7,053 nucleotides of DNA from a bacterium (GTDB lineage: Bacteria; Pseudomonadota; Gammaproteobacteria; Burkholderiales; Thiobacteraceae): positions 1 through 7,053 of the forward strand of contig DAIAMA010000062.1 in the NCBI GenBank assembly GCA_027438535.1. The letters run 5' to 3'. Position 1 is the stretch's first letter. Each line of letters starts with the position of its first letter. Below, one piece after another: positions 1-6,928 of the stretch. A model generated the notes under the pieces. It saw nothing but the letters and a program-made list of their open reading frames with translations. It had not been told where the DNA came from and did not search any database. The position numbers and the translations under genes are program-made.

Positions 1-2910
1 CAATGTATGCGGCTCAAAAACCGTACCCGGCGGGATAAATAGCAGCCATCCCGCGTTCTCCTCGGCAATCAAGGTATTGATAGCGGTAACGCGTTCACCA
101 GCCGTATGCGCTTCGATCCAGCATAATTGGGCCACTTCATTGAAAGCCGCTTCCGGGGCTGGAAAATCGGCAACAACCGTCAATCGCCATCCCGAATAGA
201 ATTGGCTTCCGAGAGAGTCGAGTGTATCCGCTAGGCGCGGCTCTTCGCCGGGCGCTAAGATTATCACGATCTGAAACAGGGGACGCGCTTTCCAAACGAG
301 CGTCATACGCTCCGCAAATAGTTGCGCATCAATTTCCTGCAATGATCGCTTGGAACGCCAAGTAGCATATTCATGTCGAGCACTGGCATCGCCACATGAT
401 GCATCCTTGCTCTGCACAGTGACAGGCAAACGTTCTCCCTGAGTAAGCAGTTGCGCCAGTATGGCACGGCGGCCCTCGGCAATTTTCGCGTTGCCAAAGT
501 CGTCGTACCGGGCATAGAGCAATTGATAGGTGTCGTAGAATTTGTGGCGTTCCCGGCGCAGCATATTGTCAGCCTGGGCGCGCTGGTGGACTTGCACCGT
601 AACCTTGGGCAGGTGCGCGAAATCGAATTGCCGCGAGCAGCGCAGGAGGAAATCCCAATCCTCATGACTGTCCATATCTTCGTCGAAATAACCCGTCTGG
701 GCGAGGATGGATTTCCAGTGTCCCCAGCTATTCACCGGAATGAAATTTCCGATATGCAGACGCTCTTTTGAATAGGTGACATTCGAATAAAGCTTGCCTC
801 GCCCCAGTTCCTTCATTTGCCCGTGTTCGATGGATTCGCGCACGTACTCGGTATCGGTGTAGACAAAGGGTTTATCGGTTTTTTGCAGCGCATCAACCAC
901 GGTTGCAACATGATCCGGAAGAAAAATATCATCGTCATCAAGATAAGTAATAATATCGCCGCGCGCAACGCGCAGACCAGTATTGCGGGCGGCAGCCAGG
1001 CCCCGATTTTTACCGTGGCGAACGGATGTGATATTCGCGTCCTTGCCGAGCCAATTGATGATATTTTCCACATCGACGCCTGCGTCATTCACCACCACGA
1101 TTTCGATATTCGGGTAGCTTTGCGCCTTGATACTACGCAGCGCGCGCATAAGGAGATCAGGCCGGTTATGTGTCGGCACTATTACCGATACCAAGGGTTG
1201 GCCAGCAGGCGCGCCATTGTGCTCGATACCCGCCGCAAGACGGGAGAAGGTAAGCAGCAAGGTGTTCAGGTGGTGTTTTTGAAGCGCCTTTTCCAGTTTG
1301 ACTTTGTTTTGCGGTGCCATTGCTTCCAAAGCAGCTTGGGCCTCCTGCCGGTGTTCCTCCCGATAAAGCCCGATGTGGTGAAACACAATATGCGACCAGA
1401 CTTCCTTAATATTCGCCAGCGTTTCCGCGACCATCGTATTTTCACGATTCCGGTACAGAAACAAGGGGTAAGGCAAATGGAACGACTTGAAATTAAGCGC
1501 GGCGGCACTCAACCAAAAATTCCAATCTTCCCCTCCCAAATACATGGCGGGAGAATATCCGCCCACTTGTTTCCAAACTTCCTTCCTATACAACGAGCAG
1601 TAATCATGGACATTTGCGAACATGAGGGCGGCGAGGCTGGATTGGCCCTTTTTATGGATGTGCGTGGCATTACCGAAATTTTTTTCGTCCACGTATACAA
1701 TCGCATAGTCCGGATGATTTTCCAGAACCGCGACGGTTTCCTTCAGATAATCCGGATGCAGCCCGTCGTCCGCGTCCAAGGGTAAAATATATTTGCCTCG
1801 GGCGGCTCGTATGCCGGCGTTACGCGCGCTGGATAAGCCCCCATTGGATTTTTCCAGGAGCCGAATCCTTTTGTCCGGGTGCTCGCCGATCAGATATCTG
1901 GCCACCTCGCTTGTGTTATCCGGGCTACCGTCATTTACGATAATGCATTCCCAATCGGTAAATGACTGCGCCAGAACGCATCCGACCGAATCGCCGAGAA
2001 ACTCCGCCTGTTTGTAACAAGGAATAATGATGGAAACCGCCGGGATGGGTTGCTTATCCTGCACGAGTATCAATTCCACTTCTTGATGGCAAGCCGCCGG
2101 AGTGAAGCTCGAATAAGCGCTCGGGTCCAATCTGTAGCCTTGCGCATACAGGTCTGCCAACTCATCGATCGAATAGCCGCTTAATTCCCCTGCGCGATTG
2201 TCATTAAAATCCTGAACTTTATTTATCGGCGCGCAAAAAGTCGCCGCATGGGAAAAACAAAGCAGCCGGGGAAAGTTTGATGCATATCGACCCGTGCTGC
2301 CCGCCAGGACACTCTCGAGCGTGTTCGGATTTTTATAAGACAGTGCATCGAGCAATGGCGCGAGATCGCCGCAGCGGTAGAGCGAACTGGAAACCTCCAG
2401 CGGATAATTGAAATCGTGCTCAGCCTTCGTCCAATCGTATTTCAACACAGCGGATGAAATGGCCTCGAATGGCGGTACGGCTTGTGGCTTATCCAATGGA
2501 TAGCAATACGTAGTATTTTTCCCTAACCGTAGAGAAAAGCCCAATGCGTCGGTCTGTTCGTCGAGTGCTTGCGCCATTTCACCCAAGCTGAAATTCCGGA
2601 TAAAGATATTGTCATCCACCATAAACAGCACATAGGAAAAACCGGGGACAAGCGCTAACAGATCGTTCTTAAAATGATCTTCCGCGACAAATTCAACCGC
2701 GGGATAATCGGCCGCCAATGACCGATAGAGCGATTCTTGATGCGCATTGGATGTGGTGTATAGCACTTTCAGCAAAATATCGTCCGCATCGCAGCAATGC
2801 AGAAAAAATGAACGCAAGGTTCCGTCCAACTGCAAAGGCCGGTCCTTGCTAAATACAATCCCCACGAGTTGAGTGGCGCGGCAAGCGGAAATTTCTTGAT
2901 CTGAAATCAT
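1..2910 (-). CDS. Multidomain glycosyltransferase (tandem GT-A/GT2 domains), C-terminus beyond the window
   Basis: The frame is open without a stop from ATG at 2910 to the window edge (970 codons), so the gene is 3'-partial. Four segments are visible. Residues 10-240 are a GT-A-like domain with a FSKDRPLQLD start and D99-D100-N101. Residues 292-540 form a canonical family 2 glycosyltransferase: VSIIIPCYK, VNDGSPDN, the DADD metal/nucleotide motif at 379-382 and GEDW at 460-463. Residues 574-780 form a second one: VSVIVPTHNRPD, VVNDAG, DDDD at 658-661 and HEDW at 749-752. From about 881 a fourth GT2-like fold begins (IVIILAPGEEP), with PPGT where an acidic motif is expected. Such enzymes transfer sugars from nucleotide-sugar donors, usually at the cytoplasmic face during surface glycan or protein glycan synthesis. 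The start lies 10 bases after the upstream gene's stop, with a weak AGG nearby, suggesting translational coupling. No membrane segments are seen. Donor and acceptor cannot be inferred. Confidence 0.93.
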   Translation of the reverse strand, partial: MISDQEISACRATQLVGIVFSKDRPLQLDGTLRSFFLHCCDADDILLKVLYTTSNAHQESLYRSLAADYPAVEFVAEDHFKNDLLALVPGFSYVLFMVDDNIFIRNFSLGEMAQALDEQTDALGFSLRLGKNTTYCYPLDKPQAVPPFEAISSAVLKYDWTKAEHDFNYPLEVSSSLYRCGDLAPLLDALSYKNPNTLESVLAGSTGRYASNFPRLLCFSHAATFCAPINKVQDFNDNRAGELSGYSIDELADLYAQGYRLDPSAYSSFTPAACHQEVELILVQDKQPIPAVSIIIPCYKQAEFLGDSVGCVLAQSFTDWECIIVNDGSPDNTSEVARYLIGEHPDKRIRLLEKSNGGLSSARNAGIRAARGKYILPLDADDGLHPDYLKETVAVLENHPDYAIVYVDEKNFGNATHIHKKGQSSLAALMFANVHDYCSLYRKEVWKQVGGYSPAMYLGGEDWNFWLSAAALNFKSFHLPYPLFLYRNRENTMVAETLANIKEVWSHIVFHHIGLYREEHRQEAQAALEAMAPQNKVKLEKALQKHHLNTLLLTFSRLAAGIEHNGAPAGQPLVSVIVPTHNRPDLLMRALRSIKAQSYPNIEIVVVNDAGVDVENIINWLGKDANITSVRHGKNRGLAAARNTGLRVARGDIITYLDDDDIFLPDHVATVVDALQKTDKPFVYTDTEYVRESIEHGQMKELGRGKLYSNVTYSKERLHIGNFIPVNSWGHWKSILAQTGYFDEDMDSHEDWDFLLRCSRQFDFAHLPKVTVQVHQRAQADNMLRRERHKFYDTYQLLYARYDDFGNAKIAEGRRAILAQLLTQGERLPVTVQSKDASCGDASARHEYATWRSKRSLQEIDAQLFAERMTLVWKARPLFQIVIILAPGEEPRLADTLDSLGSQFYSGWRLTVVADFPAPEAAFNEVAQLCWIEAHTAGERVTAINTLIAEENAGWLLFIPPGTVFEPHTL

Positions 2911-2920
2911 TGACCTGCTT

Positions 2921-5539
2921 TCATGATTGCTTGATGGCTTCGACGTGGTAGCCGACCGTGAATTGGTCAATAAAACATTGCTCTTCCAGCGCGAACAAAT
3001 AGCGGGGTATCCATTCGCCAAACAAGTGCTGGATGAATTCCACGTTTTCTCCGTGTAAATGCCGGTGTTGCTGCATGGTCCATGCCACGCGCGCTGATTC
3101 CTGCGCCAATAGCCGGAAAAAGCCGCCATTGGGCACTAGCTCGACGATGTTCAGACCAAACTTTTGCGCCACATATTTGTACCATTCGGGGGTGTAACCG
3201 CCGTAATAGTGATAGGGCAGTTGGTGCAGCCCCGAACCCAGCGGCGCGGTCAGCAATATCCGCCCCCCGGGTTTAACGATGCGCGCAAATTCACGTAGCG
3301 CTTCTATAGGCTCTGGCACGTGTTCCAATACTTCCGTACAAACCACCACATCGAAAGATGCATCAGGTACCGGAATGGCGGTGATGTCGGATACATAGTC
3401 GATATCACCATACCCTGTGCCGCCGCCCAGCTTGACGCCTTCGTACTGCTTAAAGTCATGCGTTTTATACTGGCAGTGCTTGAATAGCTGGCGATAAGGA
3501 CAGGTGCCCGCGCCAATATCCAGCACCATTGCGCCGGCGGGAATTTGCCGCGCTTTCTCGCGCATCCACTTATCGCGTTCGTTCTGATTGAAATTGTGAA
3601 TATCCACCAAAGGCAGTTGCGAGGCCGAGTGGGCCAGCACATCGATTGCCTGCGCAATGCCGGAAACGTCCGGCATTTTCACGTTTGTTGGTGGCGGAGG
3701 CGCATTGCCCGCCAGCGTCTCCCTGAGTTGCCGTTTCCAAATTTCGTGCAAGGGCGCCTCGACGGGCGCGACCGTACTATCCAAGAGCAGTTCGTCCGCA
3801 GCATTCAACAGCGCTTCCATCGGCAGGCTCTGCGCTTTGGTCGCAATGGCCTCCACATTCGATAGATAGGGTTCATGCGGCCAACTCCATGTCTTGATCT
3901 GAATCGGCGCAAAACCCAATTTGCTCAGCGTACGTTCGAAACGCTCCGGAAACCATTGGTCGATGTGGTAGGCCCAAGGCGCCGCCTGATCGCCCGCCAA
4001 ATGTCGAACAACACCCATTTTTACCTTGAGCGAAGCGTTGGATAGCAATGTCTTAGCGCTGCCCATCAAGTCCGGCGTCTCGATGTGCAGCCGCCCGCCT
4101 GGCTTCAGCCAGCCGCACCAAGTAATGAGCAACGCCAGCGCCGTCACCCGGTTGAAATGCTCGAATACGTGATGCAATCTGATTTCGTCAACCGAGCCCG
4201 GCGGAAAATTCAGTTCGGTGATATTGGCAAAAGCATCAGCTTTCACTTCCATCATATTATGTTCGCTCGGCGGATAATCGATATTAATATAGCCAGGCAA
4301 ATACTGCTCGCCGCAACCTAGGTGCAAGCGCAGCGGCGCGCCCGCCTGCCATAACCCGGCTCGCGCTAATTGCGTCAGATCATTTTCATCGGCCACATTC
4401 AGCGCGGCATCGGCCTCGCCGGCATTAGCCATCGGTTTCGCGATCCAGCCAAGCAAACGGGTGACAAACTTTTCGCTGCTGTGCTCGGCGATTTTTTTTC
4501 TGGCATTTTCGGTCAGGTAGCGGGCGAAATCCGGCTCGCGTTGAATGCGACGGATATGCGCGGCCAGTTGCTCGGGATTGTCTTGCGAATACAGCAAAAT
4601 CTCTTTGCCGTCCTCGAACAACGCCTTGGTACTAGGGCGATCGGGGATTTCCCAGGAAATCACAGGCCGCCCGGCCACCATGCCTTCCGTCACCCGGCCT
4701 GCATAAAGCTTGCCGAACTGAGGCAGGTTGACCACCGCACAACCGCTTTGCAGACCCTGGAGATAAAGAGAAAAACACTCTCTGCGAATCAGGCGCAAGG
4801 ATGCCATGTGCGAGGAAAACAATTCCATGCTATCCATGCCATTTTGCAGGCAGGCAAGCACGGAATTGTTAAGATCATCAAATAGCTTCGGCAAATCGGT
4901 AGCGTGTTCCGGCGAAGCATCCGGCCTGACCAGCAACCCCGTCAAGCATGGCTCCTCAAGCCATCTTTTTCTCTCCCCGTAAAGCGCACCGTAGAAAGTC
5001 GCATAATGATGCTGGGGAGGCACGGAATGGCGAGTCATGAAACTTTCCGGCACTGCCTCGATAGGCCACCACGTCGCGGGTATCCGCCCTTCGCCGTTAA
5101 AACGCTTCACATCGACCTCGTCCACCGCCACGATGTGCGTCAGATAGGGAAGCCGTCGCTCGACGGCTTTCTGCCTCCTAAGGGTCCCCTCTGGATTGTT
5201 GATCCACTCACCGGGATGGATCTCCAGGCTTTCGCAAATAAAGCCGACGCGCACCGGCGCGAGCGCCGCCACCCACTCTAGGAAAGGCTCGTCCAAATTT
5301 GAGTGGACAATCTCCAGCCAAACCTGATCGAACCGAGCTTCGCCGCAGATTTCGCGCGCACGGCTCAACCATGAATTCACGTTAGAAGCAGGCATCTCAT
5401 GGAACGCAGGGATCGTGACATGCTCCACGCCGCTCGCGGCCAAGCCTTCTTCCAGCCCGAAGTTCATTGGATACGGCCAATGACTGGCATTTGCCCATGT
5501 ACTGAACTCAAGCGTGATGAATAATATTCTTTGGCTCAA
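2921..5539 (-). CDS. Fusion protein: GT-B glycosyltransferase plus two SAM-dependent methyltransferase domains
   Basis: Complete 872-residue protein with a TTG start and TGA stop. Residues 1-365 resemble GT-B glycosyltransferases of the group 1/CgeB type: an N-terminal RILFITLEF strand, then TEGMVAGRPVIS at 284-295 and FEDGKEILLY at 308-317, the usual donor-side signature. Residues 400-570 are a class I methyltransferase with LHLGCGE (405-411), NID (419-421), HVFEHF (457-462) and LKPGG (478-482). A Pro-rich linker (GNAPPPPTN, 611-619) leads to a second class I methyltransferase at 645-872 with VLDIGAGTC (672-680), EVLEHV (736-741) and VKPGG (755-759). Both glycine-rich SAM motifs look intact. 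TTG is chosen because a 7-base gap separates it from AAAGGGAA, an in-frame TGA lies a little upstream, and the next in-frame ATG (residue 25) would remove the first strand. The likely role is adding a sugar and methylating sugars or acceptor in a surface or protein glycan; substrates are unknown. It is probably the first gene of the operon. Confidence 0.93.
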   Translation of the reverse strand: MSQRILFITLEFSTWANASHWPYPMNFGLEEGLAASGVEHVTIPAFHEMPASNVNSWLSRAREICGEARFDQVWLEIVHSNLDEPFLEWVAALAPVRVGFICESLEIHPGEWINNPEGTLRRQKAVERRLPYLTHIVAVDEVDVKRFNGEGRIPATWWPIEAVPESFMTRHSVPPQHHYATFYGALYGERKRWLEEPCLTGLLVRPDASPEHATDLPKLFDDLNNSVLACLQNGMDSMELFSSHMASLRLIRRECFSLYLQGLQSGCAVVNLPQFGKLYAGRVTEGMVAGRPVISWEIPDRPSTKALFEDGKEILLYSQDNPEQLAAHIRRIQREPDFARYLTENARKKIAEHSSEKFVTRLLGWIAKPMANAGEADAALNVADENDLTQLARAGLWQAGAPLRLHLGCGEQYLPGYINIDYPPSEHNMMEVKADAFANITELNFPPGSVDEIRLHHVFEHFNRVTALALLITWCGWLKPGGRLHIETPDLMGSAKTLLSNASLKVKMGVVRHLAGDQAAPWAYHIDQWFPERFERTLSKLGFAPIQIKTWSWPHEPYLSNVEAIATKAQSLPMEALLNAADELLLDSTVAPVEAPLHEIWKRQLRETLAGNAPPPPTNVKMPDVSGIAQAIDVLAHSASQLPLVDIHNFNQNERDKWMREKARQIPAGAMVLDIGAGTCPYRQLFKHCQYKTHDFKQYEGVKLGGGTGYGDIDYVSDITAIPVPDASFDVVVCTEVLEHVPEPIEALREFARIVKPGGRILLTAPLGSGLHQLPYHYYGGYTPEWYKYVAQKFGLNIVELVPNGGFFRLLAQESARVAWTMQQHRHLHGENVEFIQHLFGEWIPRYLFALEEQCFIDQFTVGYHVEAIKQS

Positions 5540-5546
5540 GTTAACA

Positions 5547-5554
5547 TTCCCTTT
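5547..5554 (-). promoter_or_regulatory. Ribosome binding site that decides the TTG start
   Basis: AAAGGGAA on the minus strand resembles the Shine-Dalgarno sequence and ends 7 bases before the TTG codon at 5539-5537. The spacing is ideal for TTG and impossible for the out-of-frame ATG at 5547-5545, which overlaps this site. It therefore supports TTG as the real start of the 872-codon gene. Confidence 0.65.
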
Positions 5555-5583
5555 AATGAGGCCTCGAAAGCTTCAGTCCGGTT

Positions 5584-5593
5584 TTGATATCAA
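5584..5593. repeat. TTGATATCAA perfect palindrome in the leader of the glycan operon
   Basis: A perfect 10-base palindrome about 45 bases upstream of the TTG start. It shares its GATATC centre with the palindrome at 5810-5825. If the sigma-54-like promoter is used it would lie inside the untranslated leader. A role as an operator half-pair is possible but unproven. Confidence 0.35.
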
Positions 5594-5715
5594 GCAGAAA
5601 CCATCTTTATGTTATTACTGGCGGCTGTACCATCTAGCACTTAAGCACAGGGTTAAGGAACAGACTATCCAATCTGCGGCTTAAGGGGAGAAAACTTGAG
5701 GGAGCTTTCGAATTT

Positions 5716-5731
5716 TGCTAGTTATTTGCCA
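5716..5731 (-). promoter_or_regulatory. Candidate sigma-54 (-24/-12) promoter for the glycan operon
   Basis: The minus strand reads TGGCAAATAACTAGCA. Against the sigma-54 consensus TGGCACG-N4-TTGCA it matches 9 of 12 defined bases and keeps the essential GG and GC pairs with the correct 10-base gap. Transcription would start near 5705, leaving a leader of about 165 bases before the TTG start at 5539. It sits just after the terminator-like T-tract. No enhancer-binding site can be identified by eye, and a single match of this size can occur by chance. Confidence 0.4.
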
Positions 5732-5734
5732 GTT

Positions 5735-5777
5735 AAAAGAAAAAATCTTCGGCAATCCGGCAAAAATTGCCGGGTTG
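5735..5777 (-). terminator. Candidate rho-independent terminator after mtnA
   Basis: Positions 5753-5763 pair with 5767-5777 in 11 base pairs (one G-T wobble) around a 3-base loop, with a GC-rich CCGGC core. On the minus strand the stem is followed by a 7-base spacer and then TTTTTTCTTTT (5745-5735). The long spacer is longer than in a classical terminator, where the T-tract starts at the stem base, so function is probable rather than certain. It lies about 100 bases after the mtnA stop and before the candidate promoter of the next operon. Confidence 0.55.
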
Positions 5778-5809
5778 AATAGGAAAATCACACGTCAAAA
5801 AGAAGATAT

Positions 5810-5825
5810 GCCTAGATATCTTGGC
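5810..5825. repeat. Imperfect 16-base palindrome centred on GATATC
   Basis: GCCTAGATATCTTGGC is self-complementary except at one symmetric T-T pair: GCC, a perfect AGATATCT core, then GGC. An overlapping alternative pairing joins AAGATAT (5803-5809) to ATATCTT (5816-5822) in a 7-base stem with a 6-base loop. It lies about 50 bases after the mtnA stop. It could be a protein-binding operator or a 3' RNA structure; neither is demonstrated. Confidence 0.35.
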
Positions 5826-5832
5826 GCCCGTC

Positions 5833-5850
5833 ATGGAGAAATCGCTCCAT
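5833..5850 (-). repeat. Perfect 6-base inverted repeat just after mtnA
   Basis: ATGGAG and CTCCAT form a perfect 6-base stem around a 6-base loop, starting about 25 bases after the mtnA stop codon. No T-tract follows on the minus strand, so it is not a terminator on its own; it may protect the 3' end of the transcript or be chance. Confidence 0.3.
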
Positions 5851-5874
5851 AATCCACGCAACCGGATAAGTGCC

Positions 5875-6927
5875 TTAGGAAAATGAAAGCAGCGCTGAAA
5901 TACGCTCGCGATTGGGCGCACGCACCACGCCCCGCTCAGTGATCAAGGCGGTTACCAGTTCGGCGGGGGTAACGTCGAATGCCGGATTGCGTACCGGAAC
6001 ATCGTGCGGCGCCCAATTCAGCGTCTGAAATCCGCGCACTTCGGCTGGATCGCGTTCTTCGATCGGGATCCCGGCGCCGTTCGCCATGCCGGGATCGATG
6101 GTCGAGATCGGCGCCGCCACATAAAATGGGATAGCATGGCGCTGCGCCAGCACCGCGACCATGTAAGTGCCGATCTTATTCGCGACATCGCCATTCGCCG
6201 CAATGCGATCCGCGCCGACGATGACCGCATCCACTTCTCCCCGACTCATCAAGAATCCGGCCATGCCATCGGTGATCAGCGTCACCGGAATGCCTTCTTG
6301 CATCATTTCCCATGCCGTCAGCCGCGCGCCTTGCAAGAAGGGGCGCGTCTCATCCGCGATCACCGCAATACGCTTGCCCGCTTCGACCGCCGAGCGGATC
6401 ACGCCGAGCGCGGTGCCGTGTCCCGCGGTCGCCAAGGCGCCGGCATTACAATGCGTCAGCACGCGCGCCTCTTGCGGCAGCAGCGCCGCGCCATGTTCGC
6501 CCATTTTGCGATTGATGCGAACATCTTCTTCCAATATCGCGTGCGCTTCATGCAGCAGGCGCGCCGCGATTTGCCGCGGCGCGGCCGCGCGCATCGGCTC
6601 CCACACGCCGCGCATGCGAGCCAAGGCCCAAAACAAATTGACCGCGGTGGGCCGGCTCTGCGCCAGCGCCGCAAACCCCGCTTCAAGCCGGGTGGAGAAA
6701 ATATCGGGGGGTTCATGCGCCAGACGCAAGGCTTCCAGCGCCACGCCATACGCGGCCGCACAGCCTATGGCCGGCGCGCCGCGCACCACCATACCGCGAA
6801 TGCCCTCGGCCACGCCCGCCGCGGAATCGTAGCTTTGATACACCAGACTGATAGGCAAAACGCGCTGGTCTATCATTTCCAGTTTTTGATCCCGCCAGCG
6901 CAGGGTTTCGACTTGCATGCCGCGCAT
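5875..6927 (-). CDS. mtnA: S-methyl-5-thioribose-1-phosphate isomerase MtnA
   Basis: Complete 350-residue protein of normal family length. MtnA converts the aldose 5-methylthioribose-1-phosphate to the ketose methylthioribulose-1-phosphate, a cytoplasmic step in recycling the methylthioadenosine left by polyamine and other SAM-using reactions. Family motifs are clear: VRGAPAIGCAAAYG (48-61), THCNAGALATAGHGTALG (158-175) with the catalytic cysteine at 160, DETRPFLQGARLTAWE (192-207), VGADRIAANGDVANKIGTY (237-255) with the catalytic aspartate at 240, and VRNPAFDVTP near the C-terminus. These motifs separate it from the related eIF2B-type regulatory proteins. The ATG at 6927 lies one base after the preceding stop codon (TAA-G-ATG), so translation is probably coupled. 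ATG at 6918 (residue 4) is an alternative start that fits the usual family N-terminus equally well; neither has a strong ribosome binding site. Its GC content is higher than that of the glycosyltransferase genes downstream. Confidence 0.97.
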   Translation of the reverse strand: MRGMQVETLRWRDQKLEMIDQRVLPISLVYQSYDSAAGVAEGIRGMVVRGAPAIGCAAAYGVALEALRLAHEPPDIFSTRLEAGFAALAQSRPTAVNLFWALARMRGVWEPMRAAAPRQIAARLLHEAHAILEEDVRINRKMGEHGAALLPQEARVLTHCNAGALATAGHGTALGVIRSAVEAGKRIAVIADETRPFLQGARLTAWEMMQEGIPVTLITDGMAGFLMSRGEVDAVIVGADRIAANGDVANKIGTYMVAVLAQRHAIPFYVAAPISTIDPGMANGAGIPIEERDPAEVRGFQTLNWAPHDVPVRNPAFDVTPAELVTALITERGVVRAPNRERISALLSFS

Positions 6928-6928
6928 C

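Larger units (their letters stand above)
5540..5874. other. Intergenic region between mtnA and the glycan operon
   Basis: This is the only gene-free stretch longer than 300 bases. It is visibly richer in A and T than the flanking genes and has no convincing coding sequence on either strand. In minus-strand order it holds a small hairpin and a GATATC-centred palindrome just after mtnA, a terminator-like hairpin with a T-tract, a sigma-54-like promoter match, a pair of imperfect direct repeats, a TTGATATCAA palindrome, and the ribosome binding site of the 872-codon gene. This arrangement suggests that the metabolic pair and the glycan operon are separate transcription units. Confidence 0.7.

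Noticed and set aside
1266..1706. Two short minus-strand frames of 80 and 65 codons suggesting a broken gene
   Set aside because: They are out-of-frame shadows; the true frame reads through the region as one continuous GT2 domain, so there is no frameshift.
817..1785. A 322-codon open frame on the plus strand
   Set aside because: Antisense to the canonical GT2 domains of the large minus-strand gene; no family motif is recognised in it.
4370..4885. A 171-codon plus-strand frame inside the 872-codon gene
   Set aside because: Antisense to the conserved donor-binding part of the GT-B domain; no independent evidence of coding.
5560..5593. TTGATA at 5593-5588 (minus strand) as a sigma-70 -35 box
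   Set aside because: At the proper 17-base spacing the -10 hexamer would be CTTTCG, which does not resemble TATAAT.
5733..5921. A 62-codon minus-strand frame overlapping the mtnA end and the terminator region
   Set aside because: It overlaps the mtnA C-terminus in another frame and ends in the T-tract (poly-Phe); no recognisable motif or ribosome binding site.
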